From Solea solea (taxonomy: Eukaryota > Chordata > Actinopteri > Pleuronectiformes > Soleidae), in assembly GCF_958295425.1 (NCBI RefSeq), contig NC_081149.1, positions 24,477,981-24,541,980 of the forward strand: a DNA stretch of 64,000 bases, written 5' to 3'. Numbering within the stretch: the first letter of the stretch is position 1; the number at the start of each line of letters is the position of its first letter. Below the pieces are notes generated by a model. It was not told the origin of the DNA. It searched no databases and worked only from the letters and a program-made list of their open reading frames with translations. Both the position numbers and the translations under genes were made by a program. Of the stretch, positions 33,809 through 47,378 are shown in pieces.

Positions 33809-35078
33809 GTAATTTGTTTCTTTTATTTGTTGTATTTAATTATCTGTGATGTTCAGCACTTTGTTTCAGCTGTTGTTGTTTTTATAAATAAAGGATTGTA
33901 AAGCAGTGAGTGAAACACATGAAAGAAGTCAGAAATGACTGACATATGAACATTAGTCACTTTGTTGACAATTACAGAAATGTAGAATGATACCAGATAT
34001 GAGCGGACGGACGGACCTGGTTGTTATTCTAGTGAGACAGAAACCTCCAGGACTTCAATGTTCAATGTGTAACTCAAAACTCTTTTATTTCCTTAGAATG
34101 TATCATCGTAATTATAATGCATGTGTTAATAATTACTGCGATGATGCTGACATGACAACTGATGCTGAGGACGATGATATCACACTGTAAATCAACAGGA
34201 ACAGATAATGAAGTTAGAGGCGGGGCAGAATTTCATTTAGTGCACGAAAGTGAGGAGAAAAACAAAAGTGTAATAACACGGCTATGAAACCGGAGCTCAT
34301 TCATCTTTGTTATTATATTATATCTAGTTATATTTAATAAGGGGATTAAGGTAAAGCCTGTTTTTCGACTTGTGCAGACGAGGAACAGAGCACAAAATGC
34401 AGGTATAAACAAGCACATAAAACTACATAATAAAAGAAAAAGTCAGATCTACTCACACACACACACACGGGTCTGCGCAGCTACTCTTCTGTGGACACTG
34501 CATTCATTTAAACAGCCTTATCAAAGCCTTATTCCTAACTTGGACTAGATAATGCCTAACCCCCAACCACAATACAGAAGTAACTTCTGCCTCATTAGGA
34601 CCAGGTTTCAGTCTCCATGAGGAAGACCGGTCCTGACAGGGTCAGTGTTTGTGCGGTGTACGGTCCTAACGAGGTAACAAATACAAGTCCACATGCACGC
34701 ACACACACGCTCACATTTGGGTCCATTAGAGGTTTTGTTGTCGGCGCTGATAGAGCTGCTTATCAGTGAAGTCTGACTGTCACGCTGTCCTGACAGAGCA
34801 GATACACGTCCAAGAATCACACACTTAAACAAACAGGGGAAGGATCCTGAGCAGCAAGACAGGAGATGAGCTTTAAAAGCATTCAGGTGTGACTGACTGA
34901 GTGACTGAGAGACTGACTGACTGACTGTGTGTGTGTGTGTGTGTGTGTGCAGCACAAATCCATGCTTACTAATGTGTCAAGACACACATTTTATTTAATG
35001 TGTCTTAACGTGGACTTTACAGACCTAACATATACATTATGAAACAAGAGATAGAATATTTGACATATTAAGATACAG

Positions 35079-35110
<32 letters not shown>

Positions 35111-35232
35111 CGACGTTGAGTGACATGCAGCGACAGCACTGTGTGTTTTATCAGCGCTGGTTAAATGTTTCCTGCCACTCTTCCTCACCGCTTCCACTGA
35201 CTTTAACCTTTATGAGACTGCTGTTGATATAA

Positions 35233-35267
<35 letters not shown>

Positions 35268-35976
35268 GAAGCACCGACATGATCGGCCACACTTTGCAAA
35301 GTAACAAAGTAAGTTACATACTAAGTCTTTAAAGGAGCGCCCTAACTGTCGTGTGTCGTTACATTGAAACCAGTGTCAGGTTCACACAACAGTGAACTGT
35401 GTGACGTGAATGGAACATCCAAAGACAACTTTAGCTTCTCAGAAACATAAGTCTTTACTTATTCTATGGGCAGCGTGATGTGTAATATAATCCATTTTGT
35501 CTGAGGCTTTGAAAGAATACAGTCTCTCGTTATTTTAAGTGCATTATAGCATTGTTCTTTGCTGTGGTTTTTCATGTTTACTGCCCTAACCTCACTATGG
35601 TCATATTCAGGGGTGGACTGAAGTGTCGGGGGTTTGCAGTCAGAGTTGGTGAGAAAAGCGATGCTATGTGATTGTGCCCTAGTTAGACCTAAATGGTCAG
35701 GTGTAACACCGAATAACACAGTTAAAAGACCTGACTAACAGTGGTCTATAGCTTTGGGCAAGACCAGAACATGTGGGCATGCGATGCTGTGCTGCATTTA
35801 AATCCATCACATGATGCGTCACTGTCAGAAAACCGTTACTAAAAAAAAACAATACTGATGATTTCTTTTTCATCAGAATCAGTTAGAGGATAGTTAACTG
35901 CAATCATAATTGTGCTGATATTTCAGGAGCAGATATTTTCTGATGTGTTTGCATCAGAATGTGCTTCTCTGTTTAT

Positions 35977-36010
<34 letters not shown>

Positions 36011-37312
36011 CCATATATAACACAGTTTATAGTCAATTTTATTCTGTTCACTTTGTTGTTTTGGCTCCTTTCATCAATGAAGTTGATTTTTATTGCTGTT
36101 TAAACAAAGATTCTATGGAAGACAATATCACACACACACACCTCTTATTGCCCTTTTAACTAAACATTATCATTGGTAAAAGTATTTGTGGAAGGAACTA
36201 TGGTGTAGTGGCTTCTCTAAACACACACACACACACACACACTAACAGTAGGAGAGCTGGCTCCTGTGTTTGCTCGGGGAACAGACCGCTGATATGTTTG
36301 TTCTGCTGTGTGTGTGTGTGTGTGTGCGTGTGTGTGCGTGCATGTGTGTGTGTGTGTGTGTGCACAGAGGCGATTCGTGACTACAAAGCTGGACGATAAA
36401 GCTGGATGAGCGGATGCTTGTTTGTCTAGTGTTTACATGGCGTTTATATACATATAGTGTAATAGTCCTTTTTAATCGTGTTTGCAGGAAGTTTCAGATC
36501 TAAACAAATCAAACATGATTCAAAAATGACTGACAGTGAAGAAGAAGAAGAATATCAAGGTCACTTACAGTGTTTTATGGAGGAAAACGACATTTCTGTA
36601 GAGATCCGTACACACAGTTACAGTATGACTGCCTACGTTAACATTTCCTTTCCAAAAAGCTTCTATTTTACTTTATTGCACATACACGGCATGAACATGA
36701 GATTAGTAGGTATATCTAAATACCCCTTTATTCATTGATTGATTGATTGATTGATCCTAATCCAACATTGTGTCATATTCCAGCCACACAATTACATTTA
36801 CATGATTAGATCTCACACTTTGCACATATCTGATTTGATTGTTCTCTGCTATTGGAACAGTGTTGTGTTACAGTAAAGTCAGGGTGTCTGATGTTTGATG
36901 AGGCTTTACCACATTACCACAGAGAAGTGAGATTAACAGAGAGATTAAATGGGATTTAATGAATAAGGGTGCTGCGTGTTGGACTGCTTTATCCTTCATA
37001 TTAACGGATGAGATGGTCTCGATTGCTCACTGTGATATAAGATTCCCTCGACGTCTGCATCCGTGTCTTTGCATCCTGATATAATATGACGCTGTATAAT
37101 AACTGTGTACATCACCAACACTTTTATTAGTCATGTGTTAAAGCTGGAACAACACTTCAATGTTCAGTTTCATCCCCATTTCATTCAAACACTAACATTT
37201 CTCATGAAACTGAAGATCTGAGGCCATGTTTCTGTCTCTGACGCTCTCCACCGACAATGACTTTCTTTGACCAGAATTCACTGTCTAACACTTTATCCTC
37301 CACATAAGATAA
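33620..37312. other. Gene-poor stretch
   Basis: Holds (TAG)n at 33774-33809, (GACT)n then (GT)n at 34890-34950, (GT)n 35082-35110, (CA)n 35234-35264, (ATA)n 35979-36008 and a GT block 36309-36361. A frame at 36478-36738 with an acidic DSEEEEEYQG segment was not recognised and has no splice or promoter support. Confidence 0.5.
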
Positions 37313-38152
37313 TAAGTATCTTGCGAGCACACTTTACTATCTCGCGAGCCCACTTTACTATATCACGAGCACGCTTTACTATCTCGCGAGCACGCTTAAC
37401 TATCTCGCGAGCACGCTTTACTATCTCACGAGCACGCTTTACTATCTCGCGAGCGCGCTTTACTATCTCACGAGCACGCTTTACTATCTCGCGAGCGCGC
37501 TTTACTATCTCACGAGCACGCTTTACTATCTCGCGAGCACACTTACTATCTCGCGAGCACACTTTACTTTCTCGCGAGCACGCTTTACTATCTCACGAGC
37601 ACGCTTTACTATCTCGCGAGCACACTTACTATCTCGCGAGCACGCTTTACTATCTCACGAGCGCGCTTTACCACTCACGAGCACGCTTTACTATCTCGCG
37701 AGCACACTTACTATCTCGCGAGCACACTTTACTTTCTCGCGAGCACGCTTTACTATCTCACGAGCACGCTTTACTATCTCACCAGCACACTTACTATCTG
37801 GCGAGCACACTTTACTATCTCGCGAGGACACTTTACTATTTCGTAAGCACACTTTACTATCTCGTGAGCGCGCTTCATTATCTCATGAGCATGCTTTACT
37901 ATCTCGCGAGCGTGCTTTACTATCTTGCGAGCATGCTTTACTATCTCATGAGCGTGCTTTATTATCTTGCGAGCATGCTTTACTATCTCGCGAGCGTGCT
38001 TTACTATCTTGCGAGCGTGCTTTACTATCTCATGAGCGCGCTTTACTATCTCGCGAGCATGCTTTACTATCTCGCGAGCATGCTTTACTATCTCGCGAGC
38101 ATGCTTTACTATCTCACGAGCGTGCTTTATTATCTTGCGAGCGAGCTTTACT
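37313..38152. repeat. 21-bp satellite array B
   Basis: About 40 units of CTCGCGAGCACGCTTTACTA+T with some 20-base units. The core CTCGCGAG is palindromic; variants CTCACGAG, CTCGTGAG, CTTGCGAG and CTCATGAG increase to the right of about 37850. The long frames within it are artefacts. Read in reverse it shares the CTC..GAGATA core with array A. Confidence 0.5.
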
Positions 38153-39313
38153 AAGTCGCCTTAAAAGAATTTCTGTCTATGTCACGCCCAGGGCTCCGTA
38201 GAAATCTGATCACAAACCCTCTGTCACATACTCTGTATTTAGTTAATAAAGTGAAAAAATACGTGTACATTTGTATACATGTTTGGTCAGTGTGAGACAT
38301 TTCTGAAAGAGGATGGTATCAAATTTGAAAGCTGGCCAGTGTTTGACCCCGGTTTGACCTCTGTCTCAAAATCTGATTATGTTTCATAAAGTGAGTGAAA
38401 TGGAAACTTTACTGATTTGCCTTCATGATCTGACTTTGACAAATAGACTAAATGTGGGTTTTACTCACACACACACACACACACACACCTGTAGCAATAC
38501 TCTGACGTCATTATATGAGAGGGGAAAGTCACAGAGGAGAAGACGTGATTGGTGAAGGAATGAGTCGGAAACAACGTGACGCGTAAAATCATGGTACATG
38601 TGTCTGTGCGTCAAAGCTTTGGCGAGCTGGGACAATGCGTCACCACACTGACTTGTCAATCTGTCTCTCTCTCTCTGTCTGTCTGTCTCACCATCACTGC
38701 CCACAGACAGGAGCTCCACCTTGTGGCAGGAGCCGGACCGGCATGAGCTTCTTACCTAATTATCTGAGACAAATTGATCTGTCTGCACCATCTGGAGTGT
38801 GACAAATAAAATAAATGTAAACTCCACGTAATTAGGTGATGACTTCATGTGTAGACTTGGGGAGTTCATAAATACACGGCGTGAAAAGCCTCCACTTATC
38901 ACGCTAATGCAATTCTCGAACATTCAAACACGTCATTTAAAATAGAAATGTTCATATTTATGTGTCGGAGCTGCAATGCTGCACCTGAACAAACACTAGT
39001 ATCTAATAATGTCTTCTAAAGTTTTCCTGATTTCTAAAGGAGCTTTTGTCAGGTTGATGCCACAGGTGGAAGTCGTATGCTGTGTATGGTTCTGCGTATG
39101 AAGTCAAGTGTTGTTTTTCTTTCTTCCTTCAGCGTCTCAGTGTCATGGCCCAAAATGTCATGTGTATAAACTCCATCAAACACACGGGACTGATTGCGTT
39201 AGTAATGTCTCCATCACCATCTGACGCATGTGGCCTCCTCCTCACCCGCCCTTTCCCTTGTCACACATATACACACAGTGGTGTAACCCCTCCTCTCCCC
39301 GCTGCTGCTCAAC
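38153..39313. other. Upstream region of pyya
   Basis: It has a (CA)n at 38466-38488, a TAAT-rich block at 38820-38960 and otherwise unique sequence. No coding exon. Confidence 0.5.
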
Positions 39314-39467
39314 TATATAAACCCCTGTTTGAAACCGATGTGCAGTGAGTAAAAACTGACACAAGAGGAGAGAAGAGAAACAATATCCCTGCTCTGCTGC
39401 TGCTGCTGCTGCTGTGAAACCACCTGTGGCTCCGACCGACACCTGTAACCTCCACAGTCTCCTCAAA
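39314..39467 (+). promoter_or_regulatory. pyya core promoter and non-coding exon 1
   Basis: TATATAA at 39314-39320 precedes a leader with a (CTG)6-7 tract at about 39395-39415. A strong donor, gtaagt, starts at 39468. Peptide YY genes have a non-coding first exon, which fits. Confidence 0.5.
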
Positions 39468-41171
39468 GTAAGTCCTTTCACTTCACACTGCTCTCACTTT
39501 CACGCATGTTAGGGATTTATTTTGGAAAATAAGTTGTGTTTTACTTCAGATGTCGATAGAAAAAGTGATTAAAGACAGAAACAGACGTCAAACTGCATTG
39601 AAACAGTTCATTTTAACACTTTAAAACACTTCTCTTATTTATTTTCAAATTTTATGTAATAATAAAATGGACAAGGACGCAAACATGAGCTGATTAAAGA
39701 TGCAGCTTATGGAGTCTGAAGCTTTGATTTGACAGAAAAAAGGCAAAGAAACGAGACGTTCATCCTTCTCCCTTCCAAACGTTGGATGGTTATCATATTA
39801 TTATATTATATATATTATATTATATTTCAAGAAACTTTGCTGTTATTTCTATTTTGTCATTTTCGTCTATATCTGATGTTATTTATGCACGTGGACCCTT
39901 TTCTTTAGAGACAACACATTTATTGTGATCACCTCAACCAAAATAAAATCTGTGCATAATCTTAACTCATTTCTGGAACATCTAATATTATTGGGAAGAA
40001 ATAAAGCAAACATTTCCAGGTAACATGTGATGATAAAATTAGTCAAAACATTACCTGCGTGTGATATTTAGTAAATGTCAAGTCAAATTCTTTGACCGTT
40101 GTTTGTTGTTTTGTAAAAATCTTTGTGCCAGAAACTCGATGAATACAATTAACTACTGGTTTTAATAAAAAGAATTAAGACGAATACATTTTATTTCTCA
40201 TTTAACGCTCATGGTCATTACGTAAAATACAAAATATAAGAAAATAAAAGATGATAAAATAGGAATTACTATTACTTCTGTGGCCACTTCACAGCTTTTA
40301 GGATGAGCCTTTTTTTTACCCTCATGCTGCGCGTGTTCAGTGCAGCCGACTCACACCTGTTACAGCCGTGCAACAATCAACAAAACTAACAATTAAAAAC
40401 ATTAAAAAAAATCTCTTCTGACTTTGTCACCACACTTTGTTAAATGTGCTATTAACTATAACTGGTCACATTTGAAGGATTCAAACGTTGCTAAGTGTTT
40501 AAAAATCAGGTTTGAAATCGTGTAAAACTGAGCAACATTCTCTGAGATTCTGGGGGCGTGTCCACAGCTGAACACGCACACACACACACACACACATATT
40601 TACTATGTAATACATACTCTGTTTGTTCAGTGACAGGTTTTATTTTTATGAGAAGGTTTAATTTATTTGAAAAATGTGTTTTTCTAATCCAAAGAAATCT
40701 CCTTTTTTATCAACTTCATCAAAGTATTGTGAAGTATCTTTATATTTATAATAATAATAACCACAACAGCAGCTTCAGAAGCTAAAAAAACAACAAAAAC
40801 AACAAAAACAACAGCCTGATTCATGACAGGAAGCCAAGCTGCCGCCGCTGCAGCAGCAGCAGCAGCAGCATATTATTAAAAGCTTATTGTTGGAACTGTT
40901 GACATAATCATTCGTTTTCTCCAGTGGAACAAACACGCTGCCACATGAGCCCGAATATAATTCGATCTAACTAATGAAGGCTGTTTTTTACTCCTTTATT
41001 TATCCATTTAACATATTTAGGGCTGACATTTATAGGGGAAGAAATCACACTAGATTTTGTGTCGCTCCCCTCAGGAGAAGTCGGTCTTTATTTCTTTATT
41101 CTTTTTGACAAATCAGAGAGTAAAGAATACGACTTGTAACCATAACTCCCACGATTCCCTGCCTGTGTCAG
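39468..41171 (+). other. pyya intron 1
   Basis: AT-rich intron, with (CA)n at about 40573-40595 and a CAGCAGC tract at about 40848-40870. No element with recognisable ends. Confidence 0.5.
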
Positions 41172-43754
41172 ATGACCATGATGCTGAAGCCATGGACGGT
41201 GCTGGTGGCCGTAGCTCTGTGCGTGCTGGTGTGTCTGGGGACGCTGGCAGACGCTTATCCTCCCAAACCTGAGAATCCTGGTGAAGACGCTCCACCTGAG
41301 GAGCTGGCCAAGTACTACACCGCCCTGAGACACTACATCAATCTCATCACAAGGCAGAGGTGCAGTATACGCTCACTTCCTCTTTAGCTTTAGCTACATT
41401 TGCACGTTTGCTGGATCAATGTCGTTTGGATTTAGGAACTGCACCAAAGTGGTTTTTGATGGAGGGCGGAGTCTTAAATTGACCCTCATTTCCGACCAAA
41501 TGAAATGTTTTATCCAGATCTCACTTTACAAAATTGAATAATATTACATAACATGTAAATTAGAGTTTATGGTTTAACAAAAATGTGGTTTTTAAAACAT
41601 TTAAAAGAAGAAAAATGACATTTATCTTTCTTAAGACAATGAGAAGGGTGTGGAAAATTAAATTTGCGTAAAAAAAAAAGTCAGGATTACCTCCATATTT
41701 ATTCAAAAGGAAACGTAAAATCCCTTTATCCTTTGCTGAAACCCTTAACTCCCAGATTTGTTGGCAGTCTGAACAGCTATCGGATTTTTCCGACACTCAC
41801 TTACGGAGGTGGTTTCGACTTTAAAGTCTCGGTCGGTCACACGGGATTTCAAAGTGTCTTCTGTGTCACTCGCGGCACGACTCAAACGACAACGACGATG
41901 ATGAGGATGATGATGATGATGAGGATGTAGATCCAGAGAGACAGGAGTTAATCAGAGGAGCGTTAAACGATCGACAGTCGAAGACAATGCACAGAAACAC
42001 GCACAGATTCCCGTCGTCCATTTTGTTTGTGCAGGACGTGGAAGACGAGACTAGACGATGTCAACATGGACACATGTAGATCAGATGTGATTGTAATATA
42101 TAATGTGAACAGTTGGTCAGGAAGATCAGATTCTGATCAGATGTGCTCACAAATCTGATTTGGGCTGCAGTTTAAATACGGCTTAAGAAAATCTAAGTCT
42201 GGAAAGTGAAGCCAATGTGGAAGTGAGCGAGACCTGTATTCTCATGAATGGCCATCGGGGGGCAACTCCATTGGTTGCAAAAGGTTTCTCTGTGTTTCCT
42301 ACTTAAGAGTGAAATAGATGATAAAGCACTGGGAGAATTGTGGGTGCGGACACTCGTGATTTCACGATTTAAACTGTAAAAATCTCTTTAGTCCACATTC
42401 AGTGACCGGAATCACAGAGTTCTGAGTTTCTACGTATACTTGAGCCATGAGCTCGGTCGATGTGCGACGCGTCCTCTCTCCGACTCCAGCAGACACTGAC
42501 GGCTCCGTAGATTCGATTACTGTCCACTCTCCAAAACCTCCAGGCCTCAAATCAACAGGACCAGAGCAATAAAACTGGTACAGATGCCTCCAAGAAAGAA
42601 TCCCAAATCCAGTTAGACGAGCCTGCTGCTCCGGGGTAGAAAGTGCGGAGAGCGGAGCTGTCACCCAGCCGAGCTGATTCGTCTTTCTTTCTTATTATCC
42701 AGAGTAAGTCTGGCTCATGAGCTCTTATTCATGAAAGTCAAATAGGTTGTTGATATTTACGTGTCTGCCTTAAAGAAACGACCAAAGTTTCAGTGAAGAG
42801 TTGCAAATGTATTCAGTCGACGCTTCAGAGCGGAATGGTCTTATAAACACTGACGCTGGGTAATGTGATGACGGTCGGCTGATGAAGTGTGATGGAGGAG
42901 CTGGGGCTTCAGTCTGGGCTTTTCACATCATTCTACTAGTAAGCAAGGCTATATGGGATCATTCACTCCAATATCTCAATACATTATTCAAAAATAAGTA
43001 AAGATTGCATGAAAAGTTTCAGTATTTCAGAATTATACAGCTGTGAAGCTGAAGCATTAAAGATTTTAGATGTTTTCAAACACTTCAACAGTTTGGCTTT
43101 AGCTCTGACCACAATGGCTTAAACTGGTTGATTTGCATCGATAGATTTATTTGAAAAGCACAATTTCCTGTTATTTAGTGGAAGAATAAAACTTCTAACC
43201 ACCTTTACACAGGAAAAGGAAAGACTTCTAATGCAATCTTCACTTTTTTCTTTTTGCACATTTATTCTATTCTATTTTTTCATTTCTATTCAAAAAGTTA
43301 GACGAGTGAGGAATTCTGGAAAGACATTTAAACAACACGTGTTGGTAAATGAGCACATAAATTAGTGTTTGTCAACACAATTAAGACGAACACGCCAGAG
43401 ACAAGCAGACTTGAAAAGACACAAAACCAACAGATCGGAGGAAACCATCTGAGGCAGAAGAGGAGGAGACTGAGGAGGAGACTGAGGAGGAGACTGAGGA
43501 GGACGGGTCATTAGCAGGGGGGAGACATTTTACATCCTGATGTGTCGCACTGTGTGACAGCTGCATGAGACAGAGCGTGTGAGTGACTTGATTGCTTTAC
43601 CACAGGGCGAGGCGCACACACACACACACACACACCTTCCTGTGTGTGTAACGGAGCATTAGATTGGATGCTGGAGTCATAGGCGGAGGTGGAACAGGTG
43701 GTTGATGTGAAAACTGAGGGACCGCAGGGCTGTGTGGAGCATCAGGGTTTTATG

Positions 43755-43802
<48 letters not shown>

Positions 43803-44879
43803 CACACACACAGACACCCACACAAACACACACACACACACCACACTCTCACACATGCACAGACCCAATCTGACTGTGAGAGCAAAGCATTAGGAACAAG
43901 CGAGGCAATTTACAGACAGACAGACAGACAGACAGACAGGCAGACAGACAGGCAGACAGACAGACAGACAGACAGACAGACGTGTTATTCTGCAGAAAAT
44001 CACCTCGGTGCTCTGTTGTGTCTGCTTTCATTCTTCTCATCAATGAACTGAACAACATGGATATGGTCTTCAGGTTTGGAAAGCAGGCGTGTCTGGAACA
44101 CATTCATTCATTCATTCATTCATTCATTCATTCATTCATTCAAAGGCGGGGTTACACGCTGGACAGGTCACCAGTCCATCACAGGGCAACAAACAACCAT
44201 TCAACCATTCACACTCACACCTGTGGTCAATTCAGAGGAGAATCTGGAATAATAAACATTATCTTCAACATTTCATAGCCTCAATCACCAGTTTCAGGTC
44301 TTCAATACACCACCACTCCTAGTTTGTGAATTATGAGCTGATATTGGGGCGTGGACATTGTGTGATTGACAGCCAGTCATGTCCATATTATTGTCAGTCA
44401 GGCCCATGATGTCAGTGTGGGGTTAGTGATTCAAATCTAGTCTCCATAGAAAACTGGAGGTAAAGATTGTTAGAAGATTATGGGAAATTTATCACAATCC
44501 TTGCTGCATTGATTTTGGCCAATCATGTGTATGTATACATTATATTTAAATGTATATAAATATAGAATCGTACAAAGCCAGTTGAATTATGTGCCTGTGG
44601 TGTGTTTATTTTGCAATAAAACCGTTGAGTAATCAGTGAAGTGCTGAGCGTCAGCTGTCGTCCTCTGTGTGTCAGGTACGGGAAGCGTTCAGCTCAGGAG
44701 GACGTGGTTGCAGAACTCCTGTTTGGTGCTGACAGCAACAGAGAACAGAGATCAAGGTAAAGACTGAGATTTACATCCAAAAAGATCATGTGGAAACATT
44801 GAAGCACTGTCTCTGTGGTCAAATGTCCGTCCTCTTTCTTGTGTCTTTGCACAGATACGACGATTCCTTCATGTGGTGA
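41172..44879 (+). CDS. pyya: Peptide YY precursor (three coding exons)
   Basis: Coding exons 41172-41359, 44676-44756 and 44855-44879; 97 aa, the usual length for fish PYY. Residues 1-28 are a signal peptide ending in LADA. Residues 29-64 are the 36-residue hormone, starting [20 protein letters not shown] and ending in LITRQRY. Then comes Gly-Lys-Arg at 65-67, for C-terminal amidation and dibasic cleavage, and a C-flanking peptide ending in SFMW. The intron that splits the RQR-Y end is the standard NPY-family position. PYY is a gut/pancreas and brain peptide acting on Y-type GPCRs to reduce feeding and gut motility. The Pro-rich N-terminus favours pyya over pyyb. The next gene is mpp2 in the same orientation, as in the human PYY region. 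Confidence 0.5.
41360..44675 (+). other. pyya intron 2, TE- and microsatellite-rich
   Basis: It contains a GAT-rich tract (41890-41926), a common fish MITE-like motif at about 42200-42300 (GGGGGGCAACTCCATTGGTT), a 15-bp GAGGAGACT tandem at about 43462-43500, (CA)n 43757-43841, (CAGA)n 43912-43980, (ATTC)n 44099-44142 and an interspersed repeat next to it. No coding exon inside. Confidence 0.5.
44143..44235 (+). mobile_element. Common teleost interspersed repeat 3' segment
   Basis: Text such as GGGGTTACACGCTGGACAGG and CACCAGTCCATCACAGGGCA, adjoining an (ATTC)n tract, is one of the most widespread fish retroelement tails. The family name was not fixed. Confidence 0.5.
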
Positions 44880-45255
44880 CTCCCCCGCCCCCTACCTCCT
44901 GGTCTGGCATTCCCTCTGAGTGCGTCCCACGATGCACCTGGAGGGGCCAAAGCGTGCCTCTTTACCCTCGACCCCCCCCCCCAATCCAACCCTGACTCAC
45001 GACCATCACTGACCAGAATACAAGCTCTCTCTGTCGTTCCTGTCACTGTCTCACATCTCACGTATTGCTACACATTTACACATCATTTATTATTCAAGGC
45101 AAAAGAATATACACAATATATGAGGTTGTGGTAATAACCTGAAGGTGGAACTGTGTCTGTGTGTGAGCGTTAATGTCTCCTATAGTGTCCATCGCTGTTT
45201 AGAGAAGAAAAAGAAATCTTGTTTTACTGTTGCTCCTGTAAAAACGTGACATCAG

Positions 45256-45261
45256 AATAAA
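45256..45261 (+). terminator. Poly(A) signal of pyya
   Basis: AATAAA about 380 bases after the stop, followed by a GT-rich stretch. Confidence 0.5.
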
Positions 45262-46889
45262 TCACTTCTGTGTGAGTACGATGTGTTGATTTCTTCTTTT
45301 CTTTGGAGATTCATGCAGTGATGTTGTCTCGAGTCGGAGAATAAAAACCCTTCTCAATATGCCACACTTTATACACTTAGTCAGGTGAAAACTCTAGCAA
45401 CCCTTGACACTTGATACTTAGAACACAGAGCTTTTTGGCTGCTTTTCCCATCACTATGTTAAAACCTACAGTACAGAGGTTATAAGAATGTGCAACAGAG
45501 AGTGTCTTAGGCCCTTTTTCAGCACAATCTATCAGCAATCTGATGAAAAATAAAATAATAATAGTATTTTTTCACCAACTATATAAACACACCTGAGCAA
45601 AAAGTACTTCAAATGTTTAAAATCAGATTAAATTTGAGAAATTTGGAAAAACGTCACAGTTTAAAGTTCACTTGGCTCATTTTTATGAACAAAAAGAAAA
45701 GAAAAACTAAATGTGTGACTTCTGCACAATTATTGCTACTTTATATCACGACTAAACATGTGATATAAAATGAATCATAACTTTGACTCAACAACACATA
45801 AGAAGACGAAAAGAAATACATATTTTAAAGCCTGAATGTGTGACCTAACACACACACACACACACCCAGGATGGAGTTTAGGATATAAGATGAGGAAACT
45901 GTGTGTTAAATCTGAATGAACGATTTCAAATCAAGTCACAAAACAACATATTTGACATTTTTCTCTTTGTCAAAGCTCTTTGTAAACTCTGTTTTATTAG
46001 TATTGTAATAAATAGGATAATGGTGCCCCACAGAGAGGTGATATGTGAGATGTTGGGTTGTTGTTTGATGATACAAATGGATAATATTTTTACACTGCAT
46101 ACAATATCAGCCACATTCTTGTTTCATCACATTTCATCTTCATGTGCACCCGTGTTTGTTAAGAACTGGTTAACTCTACGGGCATTGAACCTGCTTCTCA
46201 TTCTTTAGACCACTGGGTTGCATCAGGGGAGACATCTGCTGGGTTTGTCGCCAGCACCTAAAACACAGAAGACATCGTTTTCTTCACACCAAACTGCTCT
46301 GAGGGTTACAGCAGTGAGGAGAAAGACTGATGCAAAAATCTGTTCCAGTACATTTAGCCTCTTCAGGACCAAACAGCTCCGAGGCTGGAAGACACTAGTG
46401 AAGACACTAGTGCTGAAGTAAGACAGAGACTACATGCAATTATACAATTATTATGAGCATCTCCCTGAAAAACAATAGTTGGAAATACTGACTCAGCAAT
46501 ATGTTTATGATCAACAACAACTAATATGTAATTATTGCATAACAATTATGCAATAGTTAGGTATTAGTTGTATTTCATAATTATTATACAATATATACAC
46601 AAACATACATGAATAAAACATTAGCTTGAGATATGTTAAATAGATAGATAAAAAATAAATTAATAATCAATCTACACTTGTCAATATGCCTGCACTATTT
46701 ACAAATTAACCAACAATGTTCTCAATTTGCTTTCAAAATAAAACTTTATATTTATATATGTCAGAATAAAAACCTCGTTTGTATTGCACACAGCGTACTG
46801 TGTATTTAAATATGGAAAATAAACATATTCCATCGATATACGAATGACAATTACGAGAGAAACACCAAGTACCACCCGAAATTAAATTA
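45262..46889. other. Intergenic: pyya to mpp2 promoter
   Basis: AT-rich, with one short (CA)n at about 45849-45865. Nothing coding recognised. Confidence 0.5.
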
Positions 46890-47034
46890 TTTTGAAAGTT
46901 CTCCCGGAAATCGTGTGTATGCTACTGCTTTGACGCTCGCGCCTACACTGACGGTCGCAAGAAATCAGACAATAACAATACGTGCACGACGCGGACGAGG
47001 CGGCAGCGTGAAGCTCGTGTTATTGTGCTGAAAG
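46890..47034 (+). promoter_or_regulatory. CpG-rich promoter and probable non-coding exon 1 of mpp2
   Basis: A local rise in CpG (CACGACGCGGACGAGGCGGC) against an AT-rich background ends in GAAAG followed by the donor gtacgtg at 47035. It lies 3.8 kb upstream of the first coding exon of mpp2, whose 5' UTR starts at an acceptor (50791). The link to mpp2 is inferred from position. Confidence 0.5.
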
Positions 47035-47342
47035 GTACGTGAAATGTACCTTTATTATTCACGACACAAACACGACACTAACACGCTAACAGCATGCTAA
47101 CAGGATACAGGCGTAAACAGTCGGTGTTTGAGCATCTTTCTGTCTCCGTCTCTCCCTCCTCCCACGTTGACAAAGGCGCGTGCTTGCGTCTGCGTCAGTG
47201 TGCGCGCGCTCTGTTTAAATAACAGCGTGTTTGCTTATATTAGCTACTTCGTGTTTTTCAGTTAGCATTTTCTCTGTCTCTGTGTCTGTCTCTGTGTCTG
47301 TCTCTGTGTCTCTTTGGGACAGGACAAGGGGCTAGGACATGC

Positions 47343-47378
<36 letters not shown>

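Noticed and set aside
36478..36738. 86-codon frame with an acidic DSEEEEEYQG segment
   Set aside because: It has a normal-looking composition, but no recognised domain, splice signals or promoter. Not enough to call a gene; transcript data would decide.
37267..38154. 295-codon frame in satellite B
   Set aside because: Same artefact: a 21-bp repeat read through, with heptapeptide repeats that shift where 20-base units occur.
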